Source of the DNA: Albugo candida
Lineage: Eukaryota; Oomycota; Peronosporomycetes; Albuginales; Albuginaceae
DNA length: 64,000 bases
Direction of reading: 5' to 3'
NCBI GenBank assembly: GCA_905220665.1
Contig: CAJNAR010000146.1
Coordinates: 496,001 to 560,000, forward strand
In this document: piece after piece, positions 1 through 10,178 of the stretch
How the letters are laid out: each line of letters starts with the position of its first letter
Numbering within the stretch: the first letter of the stretch is position 1
The notes under the pieces: model-generated
Told to the model about the DNA's origin: nothing
The model's input: the letters and a program-made list of their open reading frames with translations, nothing else
Database searches by the model: none
Position numbers and translations under genes: made by a program

Positions 1-1138
1 GGCTGAACCAGGTCCAGTGGAACCTGATCCGAAAAAACCCATGCGATGGCAAAATGCCGCAATTCCGTTCACATTTATCGTAATCGCTACTTTTCTCGGT
101 ATGATTATTGACGGTGCTACACGTCTCACCCAAAACGACCCGAAGCGAAACTATACGATTTTGGACGCATTAAGTGCCTGCAATTCCGTTTCGGCGCTTA
201 TTCGAGCGTCCAGCGGTGGATGGCTAATAGCCAGTCTCTTACTTGGTATTCAACGTATCCTTACGCTCGATGAGCTGGCAAAAGCTTGGGCCGAAGGAAC
301 TAAAGATGTGCTCAATCCACTGATCGTTCTTTTACTAGCATGGGCATTAGGCAGTGTCATCACTGAAATCAATGTCGCATCTTACATCGCCTCATCTGTC
401 GGAAAGCAAGTCCGATCCGAATACATCTCTTCTCTCGCGGCTGTTTTCTGCTATGTGGTATCCTTTGCCACTGGAAGCGCTTTCGGAACAATGGCCATCA
501 TGTTCCCTATCATTTCTCCTTTGGCGTACGAAATAAGCGGTGGTGACTCGGATGTGTTGATGCAATGTTTTGGAAGTGTTCTTGGAAGCTCTATTTTCGG
601 TAATATTTGCTCGCCTATCGCTGACACTTCGATTCTCGTCTCATTATCGACACACGTTCCATTGGATAATCATATTCGAAGCATTTTGCCTTACGCGCTA
701 TTAGTTGGAATTATTTCGATTGTCGGTGGATCACTTCCCATTTCGTTTCGGATTTTGAGCACATTTTCAGCATTCATTCTTTCCTTTGCAGCGCTTTTAT
801 TAATTGTGTTTTTTTGTGGTACGCGTGTGAACCGAAGGTATCGGGCGCTTTCTTCGTGCAGTTTGGATACAATTTCGGCATCTTCAGTTGCGACGCCGCC
901 GCCAGAAACATTACGTGAAGATACGTATTCAGAAAGAAAAGCACATCCAAATGCCAATTCAAATTCACACGCGCAAGTTTTATCGCCTATTTTGGCGTCT
1001 CCGTCCCATTCGTCACATGGAGAGCTTTATGGAGGGAATGGATCGTATAGCTCGATACCCGCGTTTCGGGAGCTTCCGTATTACTCCTCATACGGAGAAA
1101 AAGCGGATGAGAAGAGTGCTTTATTAGCGCATTCTTGA
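1..1138 (+). CDS. NhaC-type Na+/H+ antiporter, C-terminal part (5' end outside window)
   Basis: The reading frame is open from the left edge (Ala-Glu-Pro-Gly-Pro before the first possible start), so the gene begins upstream of the window. About 375 residues are visible. Several long hydrophobic segments include the motif GSAFGTMAIMFPI and the stretch SIFGNICSPIADTSIL, which are typical of the NhaC/ion-transporter superfamily that exchanges Na+ for H+ across a membrane. The last membrane segment is followed by an Arg-rich junction and a Ser/Pro-rich hydrophilic tail of roughly 95 residues ending in an acidic ALLAHS sequence, presumably cytosolic. No intron is needed in the visible part. The TGA stop lies only about 75 bp before the chosen start of the next gene on the same strand. 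The family assignment is from recalled motifs; substrate and membrane are inferred. Confidence 0.75.
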   Translation, partial: AEPGPVEPDPKKPMRWQNAAIPFTFIVIATFLGMIIDGATRLTQNDPKRNYTILDALSACNSVSALIRASSGGWLIASLLLGIQRILTLDELAKAWAEGTKDVLNPLIVLLLAWALGSVITEINVASYIASSVGKQVRSEYISSLAAVFCYVVSFATGSAFGTMAIMFPIISPLAYEISGGDSDVLMQCFGSVLGSSIFGNICSPIADTSILVSLSTHVPLDNHIRSILPYALLVGIISIVGGSLPISFRILSTFSAFILSFAALLLIVFFCGTRVNRRYRALSSCSLDTISASSVATPPPETLREDTYSERKAHPNANSNSHAQVLSPILASPSHSSHGELYGGNGSYSSIPAFRELPYYSSYGEKADEKSALLAHS

Positions 1139-1212
1139 TGTTAGCCTATCACTTAACGGATAATAATAATGTAACAACGGATTATTGTTGGATGTGTCCT
1201 GTTACTACGAAT

Positions 1213-2338
1213 ATGACAAGCATGGAAATGAGTGCTGATAGTAATCCTTATTTGGACTACTTTAACGAATTCGTAGAGAGCGCACCGAAGGATTTTGCGC
1301 ATGTGTTTAATGATGAGATGGATGAGGATACGCGTCAAAAGTATCACAATATGCTTGATGTACAGATCGCAATGGTAAAGACGATTGGATTCATGCATTG
1401 ATATGCTGAAAATGTTGGTGCCGATTGGTAGAAATATGCGTGGGCGATCCCTGATGAGAGAGCGTTGCAGATTATCAAGTGTTATGGACCGGTAACACTG
1501 ACATGGTTTGATGTTGACAGAACATATCAGAATGATGATCAGATTGTAGAAATGGGTGCAGGAACAGGATACTGGGCAAAACTATTGGAGCTTCGTGGTG
1601 TTGACATTATCTGTTATGATTTACATGGATCAGAATCGATTGAGGTGGAAAGTCCCACTGAGGCCAATGGGTCCAATGAAACCGATATAAGCCCGAGACA
1701 AAGCGACGGGGAAGAAGGTGAGTTGTTGGAACAGTATTACTGGACAAAGGTCTTGTCTGGAACACCAGAGGTATACGCGATTGAGACTACATCGCAAACA
1801 TCTTTTTAGATTGTGTCTTTAGGTGCTGTCAAAGCACACAGAACGCACATTACTGCTTTGCTATCCGGACGATTTTGAGGAGAGCGAGGAATCAATGGCG
1901 TTGACTTGTCTGGATCACTATAATGGAGACACAATCATCCATGTCGGCGAATGGCTTGGGCAGACATTGTGCCTTCCAGATGCTTGGTACTGCGAAAATC
2001 AAGGAGTGTAATGCTAAATGTGATCTTTTTTTCGTTGTAGGGGACGTACATCCTCACCAGAGTTTCAAGTGAAATTGTCTGCAATCTACCACAAAGTCCT
2101 TCAAGTTCCGCTTCCATCTTGGCATTCAAGCATGGACACGTTGACTGTATGGAAACGTACACGAACGTGTGTCATGGAAGATGGAAAGTACGCATACATT
2201 CCAGTCGAAGAGCGGTTGGATCTCATTGAAGCATGTCCTTCTACTCGCCATTTGCTTTGTCTTGCCAATCTAGTGAAGGAATCAGATGTGCACACGCGAA
2301 AACGAAGTCGATCATCAGAATCAGACGCACCAAGTTAG
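1213..2338 (+). CDS. Methyltransferase-like protein, four exons
   Basis: Spliced model: exons 1213-1374, 1432-1770, 1823-1986 and 2041-2338, with introns of 52-57 bp and all phases consistent. The product is about 320 residues. The motif VEMGAGTGYWAKLL is a glycine-rich SAM-binding motif I, followed after 8 residues by YDLHG, as in class I methyltransferases. Later segments (GTPEVL, LLLCYPDD, AWGRTSSPEFQ, LTVWKR) match a conserved family of SAM-dependent methyltransferase-like proteins of plants and stramenopiles whose substrate I do not know. The third donor could also be at 2008; 1987 was preferred because it creates AWGRTS. In-frame ATGs at 1138 and 1192 also exist; 1138 overlaps the stop of the antiporter gene, so 1213 or 1192 is likelier. 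Confidence 0.72.
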
Positions 2339-2385
2339 AGTAAAATACACAATTATAGTTGCCCAGTTTGCAATAAGCCACAAAA

Positions 2386-3511
2386 ATGTCCCCACGCGCT
2401 ACCGATAAGAGCATCGGATCTTCTGCACAGGAAAACGACGATTCGACTCTCAATAGGCAGTCTAATCGTAATAAACTCCCAGAAGAGGTGGTCACACATC
2501 CTCTGGTCTTGCTGAGTATCGTTGATCATTACAATCGAGTTGCCAAAGATACGAGCAAGCGAGTTGTAGGAATCTTATTAGGCTCAACATACCATGGGAA
2601 ATGTGACATCACCAATTCCTTTGCCGTACCTTTTGATGAAGATCTAAGAAATCCTGGAATTTGGTATTTGGATCATGATTTCCTCGACCAAATGCTCACA
2701 ATGTTCAGAAAAATTAATGGTACGCGATACACTAAATTCGGTACATTTGATCTGATCGCTTTTGATTTTGATTTTTAGCCAAAGAATATGTCGTCGGATT
2801 TTATAGTACGGGTCCCAGAATTCGAAAAGCTGACTTGGAAATAGACGAATTGATACGCCGATTTTGCGCGAATCCGGTGCTCGTCATCTGTGACGTTCGT
2901 CCGAACGTTGAAGGGTTCCCGACGACCGCATACGGCTCCATTGAAGAAGTAGAAGAAGACGGAAAAGCGATCAAAAGGACTTTCAAGCATATCAAATCGA
3001 CAATTGGAGCGTACGAAGCCGAAGAAGTCGGTGTCGAGCACTTGTTACGTGACATCAATGACCCATCTGTCAGCTCTTTGGCCGATCAAGTGAAGCATAA
3101 GATGACTGCTCTCATGGGACTTCGAGAACGTTTGGAAGAGATGAAAACGTATCTTCAAAATGTGGTGAATGGAAAATTGCCTCCCAATCACCAAATTATG
3201 TACAATATGCAAACGATATTCAATCTACTGCCGAGACTCAACGAGGAAGCGCTTATTCGATCGATGTTTGTGAAAACCAACGATATGCATTTTGTGAGTG
3301 GAATTATAGTTTTATACAGCGAAATGCTCACTTGTTTTTGTAGGCAATCTATCTATCGTCGTTGATACGATGCACAATCGCACTTCACAATTTGGTCAAC
3401 AACAAAATCAAATACAAAGAAGCCGAGAATTTGAGTATCACCGAAAGTAAAGCAGAAACAATCTCCACGGAAGACGCAAAAAATGACAGCAAGACAAACG
3501 ATAAAAAGTAA
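2386..3511 (+). CDS. RPN8: 26S proteasome non-ATPase regulatory subunit 7 (Rpn8/PSMD7)
   Basis: Three exons: 2386-2719, 2779-3293 and 3344-3511, introns of 59 and 50 bp, giving 338 residues, close to the usual length. It is the MPN-domain partner of the deubiquitinase Rpn11 in the proteasome lid. [48 protein letters not shown] and the C-terminal LPRLNEE segment follow known Rpn8 proteins in order. As in other Rpn8 proteins, the JAMM zinc-binding histidines are absent: the usual HxH position reads YSTG here, so the domain is structural. The C-terminus is Lys/Asp-rich. The stop codon lies only 10 bp from the stop of the convergent PX-ankyrin gene. Confidence 0.95.
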
Positions 3512-3521
3512 ATTAATATAC

Positions 3522-5321
3522 TTATCGTCGTATCGTCAAATTCATACGATGCGTTTCCTCGGAGAAAAGACTTGCGATTCGCCAATGACTCGTTGCAATC
3601 GCAAGATCCCAAGCGCTGTCTCCTTCGTGATTGCGTATAGTACCATCGACTCCGTGTGCCAGCAGCAACGCACTCTGCTCGATTCTTCCCCATTGCGCTG
3701 CAAGGTGTAAGGGCGTATTTCCAGCAGGATCTTGAGTCAGTGTGATATTCGGATGATACGCAAAAAGCATTTTCATGATCGCAATTGACTCGATCGTAGC
3801 TGCTCGATGAAAGACCGTGATTCCTTTCGAACACGACAAGCTCACATTTGCACCGGCTTCCAGCACTAAACGTACAATTTCGTCCTGCATGCATTCGACT
3901 GCAACCATAAGTGCTGTCTGTCCTCTATTATCACACCAATTCAAATCGAGCTCTTGACACGTGAGAAGAAGACCCACAATATCGCAATTTCCATTCACAC
4001 ACGCGACTATCAGTGCTGAAGATTGATCATTTTGTATCATTGTATTTGGATCCGTGCCTCGACTCAAAAACAATTTTACAGCATTCAGATTTCCGACTTG
4101 ACAAGCGACATAGAATGCCAACTCCCATTGTCGCGTTTGACTCTGATGGAAAAGGCTTTCGTGGTGTTGGAGCTCTGCTGTCAGACGATTATGAGGAAAT
4201 TGGAGGAGAAGATAATGTACAAGTTCCTCAAAGTATGATTTCGTTTTCTTCACAGAAGCCGATCGAACTCGAAGTCGTGGTAACCGTCTCAGTTCACAGA
4301 GTATTTGATCGTGCGCAGCGGAACGCTTGGGCTCTACATTTGATATTCCGCTGTTTAGTTGATCTGGTACTTGCTGGTTGCTAAAGCTCTGATCGTCCAC
4401 GTCATTAAAATCGTAAAGCTCTGTGGAATCTAACAGTCTTCTCTCCAGTACGATCTGCTGGCTAGGATGTTCCAGCATCGGTACCGCATCGTCCACGACA
4501 GCGACTCCGACGTGAGCTGACTCAAGATCGTTCTCCCACGCCGTCAGAGCTTCCGTATGTTCCGCGTCTTCAAATTCGCCATTTTCTATTTGGTTCCCCG
4601 TGTTGAATGATTCAATTCCTACCGAACGCGTGCGTATAACACTGCTGGGTGATGAACTTGAGAACGAGAAAGGTGCTTCCAAGCTCTCTTTCCAAGCTGC
4701 CAGCGACACTGGAGATCTCGTCAATAATCGAGATCGAAGGTTTTCATCAAAGCCAATAAAGGATGAGAATAGTAAAAGTACGTCACATTGCTCATACAAA
4801 TCGATACGTTGGAGAGTAGCTCGTGGGATGGACATACAAAACTGATGGACACTGACAAGAAATTTTTGTAGCGCTAGTCGCCGAGAATCGATTCGGGCTT
4901 TGGAACGATACGGCAAAATGGAGAGTACGCGTGATGGAAATGGAACAGATTTCAGTGACTGATCCATCTCTCTAAATGGACAATGATTCCCATTGCAGTG
5001 ACAACATGTAGACCCATTATCCTTTTCATCCAATGTCAAGTACTGAGGTCCATCCGTTGAAAAAAAATCAGCGACTTTCGGCTGATCGATTGACGCCCTC
5101 AACTCTTCTGACGTGACTTGTGCGTCGACTTTGGTGAGTGTTTTCAATTCATTCCGAAAGTTTCGAAAATCGGAATATGTTCGCGAAGCAGACCAAAATA
5201 CATTTTCTGACTCTCTCGTGCGTGCGTCTCGAGGTGTTCGAAGCCGTATGCAGTAATAACACCGCGAGTCTTTGGTCTCCCATCGAGGCACTGAGATCTC
5301 AACGCCACGTAGCCAGCTCAT
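3522..5321 (-). CDS. PX-like domain protein with C-terminal ankyrin repeats (first of tandem pair)
   Basis: Single exon. The frame is open to 5348, but that codon is TTG; the first ATG is at 5321, giving about 599 residues. The N-terminal 200 residues resemble a divergent PX (phosphoinositide-binding) domain: a basic strand, then RTYSDFRNFRNEL and a later helix SRRLALQKFL. A cysteine cluster (CCHCNGNHCPF) sits in the middle of this domain. The middle is low-complexity and acidic. From about residue 430, at least four ankyrin repeats are visible (for example GQTALMVAVE, GNTPLHLAAQWG). The role is probably membrane-associated scaffolding; this is inference. The start lies 13 bp after the stop of the related upstream gene, so co-transcription or an unrecognised fusion should be considered. 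Confidence 0.75.
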   Translation of the reverse strand: MSWLRGVEISVPRWETKDSRCYYCIRLRTPRDARTRESENVFWSASRTYSDFRNFRNELKTLTKVDAQVTSEELRASIDQPKVADFFSTDGPQYLTLDEKDNGSTCCHCNGNHCPFREMDQSLKSVPFPSRVLSILPYRSKARIDSRRLALQKFLVSVHQFCMSIPRATLQRIDLYEQCDVLLLFSSFIGFDENLRSRLLTRSPVSLAAWKESLEAPFSFSSSSPSSVIRTRSVGIESFNTGNQIENGEFEDAEHTEALTAWENDLESAHVGVAVVDDAVPMLEHPSQQIVLERRLLDSTELYDFNDVDDQSFSNQQVPDQLNSGISNVEPKRSAAHDQILCELRRLPRLRVRSASVKKTKSYFEELVHYLLLQFPHNRLTAELQHHESLFHQSQTRQWELAFYVACQVGNLNAVKLFLSRGTDPNTMIQNDQSSALIVACVNGNCDIVGLLLTCQELDLNWCDNRGQTALMVAVECMQDEIVRLVLEAGANVSLSCSKGITVFHRAATIESIAIMKMLFAYHPNITLTQDPAGNTPLHLAAQWGRIEQSALLLAHGVDGTIRNHEGDSAWDLAIATSHWRIASLFSEETHRMNLTIRR

Positions 5322-5334
5322 GCGATACGATCGT

Positions 5335-6930
5335 CTATATCGAGCCAAAATGATTTTCTTCCGTTACGTTCCATATGGATATTTTTGCTCTTTGCAGAGG
5401 ATCGTGCAAAGAGTATTGCTGTAACATGCTGCAAACACCGCTATAGCCATTCATTTTCGCTACTGTCAGTGCAGTGTCGCCATTAATCGATGATCGATGT
5501 ACATCGGCATGGTGCTGTAGTAAGAGGCGACAAATAGCGGTCGAGCCCAACTTCGCCGCAAAATGGAGAGGTGTAATGCCATTCGAAGTCACCACGTTGA
5601 CTTCTGCACCGTGAAAGATCAATAAACGGACAAGATCAGCGCATTTGGCGACAATTGCCGCGTGTAAAGGATATGTCCCACGTAACGAAGCGATAGAGCT
5701 ATCTGCTCCAGCTTCGAGAAGAAGTCTTGCCGCCTCATATTTTCCATGACGACATGCTGCCACTAATGATGTTACTCCAACGTTGTTCTGGGCGTCAACA
5801 TGTGCTCCTTCTTGGAGTAAGACAGAGAGGACTGAGGAATGTCCCATTCGAGCTGCTACATGGAGGCAAGTAGTCCCGTCTCCAATTGACACATTGGGAT
5901 TTGAACGATAAAATAATATCATTCTTACTGCGTAAATGTGCCCCACCCAACATGCCACATACAACGTCAATTCCCATCGACGTTGCTCGCTAAGCTCAGG
6001 AACCTCTAATTCCTCAATGTGGTGACCATACTGTTGTAAAAGATGATCGCAATATTCCTCCAATACATTTTGTGGTGAGTCAATTTGCATTGGCTGTATC
6101 TTGAGCGTTGGGAGTGATTGCATTTGCTGTGAAGGTCGCATGAGATTTTCGTATACATACATCGTCTTCTCTATGTCTCTCTCGAGCACCATTTTCCTGA
6201 TAGTCACCGAGTCATTATGGCTCGTTTTGACTGGAATGGATTCGGGGTGTGTTTCTTCATTATGTGCCTCTTTGTAGCGTGCGTGATGCTCTCTTTCGAC
6301 CCACCACGACGTCAATTGGAGTGGACCTCGTACTTTTTGAATATTGCCTTGCGTCCTCATCATTTCGGCGATGTAAATGTGCATGTTAAGAAATTCCAGA
6401 CATGCTTTGGCGATCCCACATGCTCCATGCTGTATGGCTTCATCTAATGTTTCCGACGGAAATTGTGAAAAATTCCATTGTAAGGCTTCAAGAAAACTAT
6501 TGAATGCGTTTCGACGAGACTCCTGAAGCAAAAACCGTTGTCGAGTCGAATACATGTGAAATGCTTTCTTGGGTGGAAAATGAAGTGGTTCCAAGTGTTG
6601 ATGGAGAGTATGAAATGGACATAGAATGATTCCCTTTTCCATCGCCACACCTTCTTTCAGCCTACAAAGACAGCTACCCGAGCGCCATAACTCACGTTTG
6701 AAAGGCCCCAAGGGCCTATTGTGCTTGGAATACGGCCGCGTTAGATTCAGCAAAGTCTTTCGAATAAGTCGAAATTCCGAATACGATCGTAATACGACGA
6801 ATTGCGGGCGTGTACCGACAGAATTCAAATTCTCAGGTGATTTCTTACTGATTTCAATCACGAAGTAAGTTTTTCCGCGATGAAGCTCAAATTTTGGAAT
6901 ATGTAAATTATATTGCTGAGACCAATGCAT
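5335..6930 (-). CDS. PX-like domain protein with ankyrin repeats (second of tandem pair)
   Basis: Single exon. The frame is open to 6978, but the first ATG is at 6930, giving about 531 residues. The N-terminus (FELHRGKTYFVIEI, then LRSYSEFRLIRKTLL) is a recognisable PX-like fold, and the helix SRRNAFNSFLEAL lines up with the equivalent helix in the neighbouring gene. Cysteines appear at the same place (SCLC and then LCPFH). Ankyrin repeats occupy roughly residues 340-510 (TTCLHVAARMGH, VTSLVAACRHGKYEAARLLLEAGAD, ITPLHFAAKLG). It is clearly a paralogue of the adjacent downstream gene and arranged head-to-tail with it, suggesting local duplication. Lipid specificity cannot be read from the sequence. 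Confidence 0.78.
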   Translation of the reverse strand: MHWSQQYNLHIPKFELHRGKTYFVIEISKKSPENLNSVGTRPQFVVLRSYSEFRLIRKTLLNLTRPYSKHNRPLGPFKRELWRSGSCLCRLKEGVAMEKGIILCPFHTLHQHLEPLHFPPKKAFHMYSTRQRFLLQESRRNAFNSFLEALQWNFSQFPSETLDEAIQHGACGIAKACLEFLNMHIYIAEMMRTQGNIQKVRGPLQLTSWWVEREHHARYKEAHNEETHPESIPVKTSHNDSVTIRKMVLERDIEKTMYVYENLMRPSQQMQSLPTLKIQPMQIDSPQNVLEEYCDHLLQQYGHHIEELEVPELSEQRRWELTLYVACWVGHIYAVRMILFYRSNPNVSIGDGTTCLHVAARMGHSSVLSVLLQEGAHVDAQNNVGVTSLVAACRHGKYEAARLLLEAGADSSIASLRGTYPLHAAIVAKCADLVRLLIFHGAEVNVVTSNGITPLHFAAKLGSTAICRLLLQHHADVHRSSINGDTALTVAKMNGYSGVCSMLQQYSLHDPLQRAKISIWNVTEENHFGSI

Positions 6931-7462
6931 CTTGAGGTTTGATGACCGAATGGTGCCTTTGTACGAGAAAAAAAACAAATGTCGTTCATATGAGTTAGCA
7001 TGTAATTAGACACTGTGTCATGGTGGGTAGGTAGCCTGCGAATGACATTAGTGAGCAAGGTGTATGGACGATCAAGCAACAATGTGAAGGCTATGCGCTG
7101 GACATCCAGCGATTGTCTAAGCAGATTCTATTGGTTATTAAGATATTTTAAGGCGTGAGATTGGTCAAAAGTCTTCGATGCAGCCAAATCCGCTATTTGA
7201 TTGGACAAGATGGCTTGGGAAAAACACATGGAATACCCACGCATACTCATCAGCAGAGTATCATTTCTTCCCTGAATCAGCCTTGTTTTTACAGCGTTTG
7301 CTTTGATATTGGATGAATTTCACGTGCAGTGGGTGAGATGACTCATAACAGATGCTCTGCATATGTCCCAAGTTGTATGTCTCCGAGGCACCTGCGAATT
7401 GAGCGAGCTTGAGTCACGCTTACCATGCCTACGTGTCTTTGCTTCCATTGAGTATTCGCCTA
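6931..7462. other. Intergenic stretch, nothing convincing
   Basis: About 530 bp between the start of the PX-ankyrin gene and the stop of the IMPACT gene. Only short unconvincing frames are present. It presumably carries the PX-ankyrin promoter (near its left end) and the IMPACT 3' untranslated region. Confidence 0.5.
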
Positions 7463-8458
7463 TCATTTTCGACCTATCTTGCTGCCTTCGGTCCGAATAA
7501 ATCCAGCAGCCTCCAAACCTTGTCGTGCAATGCTGAGAATGTGTTTGAAACGTACTGGACCGAGATGAATACCGCCATACCATCGCGATACAACAACAGC
7601 GACATTCTCCACGTTTGTCACCTGCAACAAATGAGAAAGTTTGCTACCAGCGCCATCTTCCCCATCACTATCGTTATCTTTGAGGGTATGATCCGATACG
7701 ATCCGATACGCCAAGATATTATGAGTTGCACGTGCGATTTTTTGATCGCTTAGTAAGACACCGATGAAGGCTGATACATCCTCGATGCTATTTACATTGA
7801 CAATATGTGCCTGAAAAACGCTTTTCCGATCGATTATTGTGTCTGTGTGGTAGATATATGGAGCAATACGCTTCTCTATGCATAAATTGCGGGTGTATTG
7901 GCTCATTCTCGGTCGCGTCATTTTCGACTTCAACGGGACCGCCTTCCGTTCTGGTTCTTTATTCATGTCGCTCGATAAAATCTGTTCATCTGTAGCCGGA
8001 AGAACAATTGTCTCACGAATATACTCTATCCACTCATAAATACACGGCTGTCCCTTACTTTGCTGAAAACACTCTTTCTAACACAAGTATTTAGACACCA
8101 GTGACGTTGACAGAGGAACAGTATACTACCAGTTTTTCTATAATCCAACTGCATTGTTCGCTTTTCAGCCCGAACGAATTATGAATTCGACCAATCGGCG
8201 CTTCAACTGACGGATATGTCGGCGGGAATTCCACAAACAGGGCAAGACTGAATTGTCCCGGGAATTTAATAATGCAAGATCGAATACTTTGTATGCCACA
8301 TCCAGTACTCTCATTTACAAATGATTCAAAGTCATTGGCGTAGATAGACTGTAGCGCATCAAATTCATCAATCTACGCAGATACACTGTGGGCATACTTA
8401 TCAGTCAGAAAATGATGGTTTTGGTAGCAACCTGGAGCTGTTCATCGGATGTCTCCAT
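7463..8458 (-). CDS. IMPACT/YIH1 homologue (RWD domain plus UPF0029 domain)
   Basis: Three exons on the minus strand: 8432-8458, 8130-8372 and 7463-8062, introns of 59 and 67 bp, total 289 residues. The first two exons lie outside any long single frame but translate to METSDEQLQ, IDEFDALQSIYANDFES and a VEFPPTYPSVEAPI segment, an excellent RWD domain. The third exon continues GQPCIYEWIEYIRE and ends in the UPF0029 domain, whose hallmark VSRWYGGIHLGPVRF is intact. Proteins of this architecture compete with Gcn2 for Gcn1 through the RWD domain and so restrain eIF2alpha phosphorylation under amino-acid starvation. The start codon is only 22 or 58 bp from the start of divergent TRM13. Confidence 0.9.
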
Positions 8459-8516
8459 TCGACTCTTTAGCCAATCGAATATGTCAAATCTGATTTCTAG
8501 CCAATCATTCTCCGAT
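8459..8516. promoter_or_regulatory. Compact bidirectional promoter with paired CCAAT boxes
   Basis: The only DNA between the IMPACT start (minus strand) and the preferred TRM13 start (plus strand) is 58 bp. It contains two copies of AGCCAATC, at about 8469-8476 and 8499-8506, 30 bp apart. CCAAT boxes are classical NF-Y sites in eukaryotic promoters; function here is inferred. If TRM13 starts at the earlier ATG (8481), the second copy would be coding. Confidence 0.4.
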
Positions 8517-10115
8517 ATGACGAATTCAAATGCTAAAATTCGCGACCACAAAGCACAGCGAAAAAAACAAAAAGCAAATGCGATCGAAAATGAAAATTGG
8601 AATGGCTGTATGTTCAAAATTAAAGCAAAAAAACGATATTGTAATATTCCGAGGTATTACTAGCAATGCAACATCTCCTTTTTCAGATTATGAAATTTGA
8701 TGTGCTCTTCCACAGAATTCCTGGCTTCACATTCTGTGGCAATCATCAACCAAATGAATCGAAAAGCAGTACCGAAACCTTACTGAAGAAACGAAACGGA
8801 AAGAGTCATCGTGTTCCATGTCCCTTGGATCCTTCTCATACAATATATGCCTCCGACGTCAGCAAACATGTTAGAATTTGTACCAAATACAAGGAGCAAA
8901 AGACTTGTGCAAATTCGTTGGGCTATAAGGAGAACATCAATTCGGGAAATAATATCCACACGTACCCCTTGCAAGATATATTTGATGAACGAGAACAAGT
9001 AGGTACTACACCACAACTCCTCGAACGACTGGTATGCTTTTTTTGAACCATTGAGAAGGGTTTGTGTTCGATATGTACTCCATTTGATAGCTGTTAATCG
9101 ACCATCAATCTCTTTTGAATCGGATCGAAACAGTTTTTCGAGTAAACGTCAACAATATCCCGGTTCAACGTTTCGAGCAATTTCATTGTTCCAAATTATT
9201 GCAACAAAAAGTCCAGCACGGCGCCCATAAAAATAGCATTCGTCATATTCAGCAGCAAGGCTCCATACTCGGAAATCTCGAGTCCAAAATCTCAATTTCT
9301 GCTAGTCACGTCTTCGTAGAGCTAGGAGCTGGTCGAGGAATGCTTTCATATGCGACGGCACAAGCTTTTCCAGAAAATGAATTCATCTTGGTCGATCGCT
9401 CCGCTTCTCGTGGCAAAGCTGACCATCGGATCGTCTCAATACCAAGTGCTATTGAGGCAAACCAAACGCATATCCGAAGAGCCAGTCGAGTTAAAATGGA
9501 TATTCGCCACTTGGATATCGCAGCTATACCTCAAGCAAATGAAAAACCACTCGTATTCATATCGAAACATTTGTGTGGAGCCGCAACAGATCTTTCTCTC
9601 CGCGCAATGTCCCATCTTTTATCAGACACATGCGCCAAGACGAGTGTCGAGGGCGTAGCCATCGCGTTGTGCTGCCATCATGCATGCTCGTGGGATGATT
9701 ATATCAATCCGTCTTTCATCCTGCAAATGGTAAACCGAACATGGTGCCTACTAATTTCATCCATTATTGGGTTTTGTATTTGTAGGGTTTCCGGCCTGAT
9801 GATTTCTGGTTTCTAAAGAAAATGACGTCGTGGGCAACGTGCAAACTGGCTGCAGACAAAAGTAGTGTACAGGAACTACTCGGAATTAGGTGCGTAGTGA
9901 CCGATTGAATGTGTGGGAACTCAGAGGTGAAATCTGAATGTACGTGTGGTAGCCAATCGCATCGAGCGAAAATCGGTCTTTTCTGTAAGCGGATATTGGA
10001 TACAGGAAGAATTTTGTTTCTGCGATCACTTGGGTTACAGGCTGAGCTTGTATACTATTGTCACAGTGACGAGAGTGTAGAGAATTGCTTACTGCTTGCT
10101 TGGCATCAATATTGA
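8517..10115 (+). CDS. TRM13: tRNA 2'-O-methyltransferase TRM13
   Basis: Five exons: 8517-8653 (or from ATG 8481), 8716-9031, 9091-9729, 9786-9889 and 9953-10115, giving 452 (or 464) residues; all phases agree. Trm13 methylates the ribose of position 4 in certain tRNAs. The N-terminal CCCH-type zinc finger is split by intron 1 (WNGCMFKIKAKKRYC then GFTFCGNHQ). It is followed by a CHHC finger (VPCPLDPSHTIY, then H and C). The Rossmann methyltransferase core shows VELGAGRGMLSYATA, LVDR, SKHLCGAATDLSLRA and ALCCHHACSWDDY. The last exon was found by phase and supplies KIGLFCKRILDTGR, LVYYC and ENCLLLAW, the typical C-terminus. Divergent from IMPACT with almost no intergenic space. Confidence 0.92.
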
Positions 10116-10178
10116 TGCCAAGCTGAGTAAAATAGGAATATAAAGTGTGCCTCAAAAGGGATTATAAAAAAAAAAATA

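Noticed and set aside
3385..3894. Minus-strand frame of 169 codons near the RPN8 end
   Set aside because: It lies mostly antisense to the PX-ankyrin and RPN8 coding sequences in another frame and shows no domain; a shadow frame.
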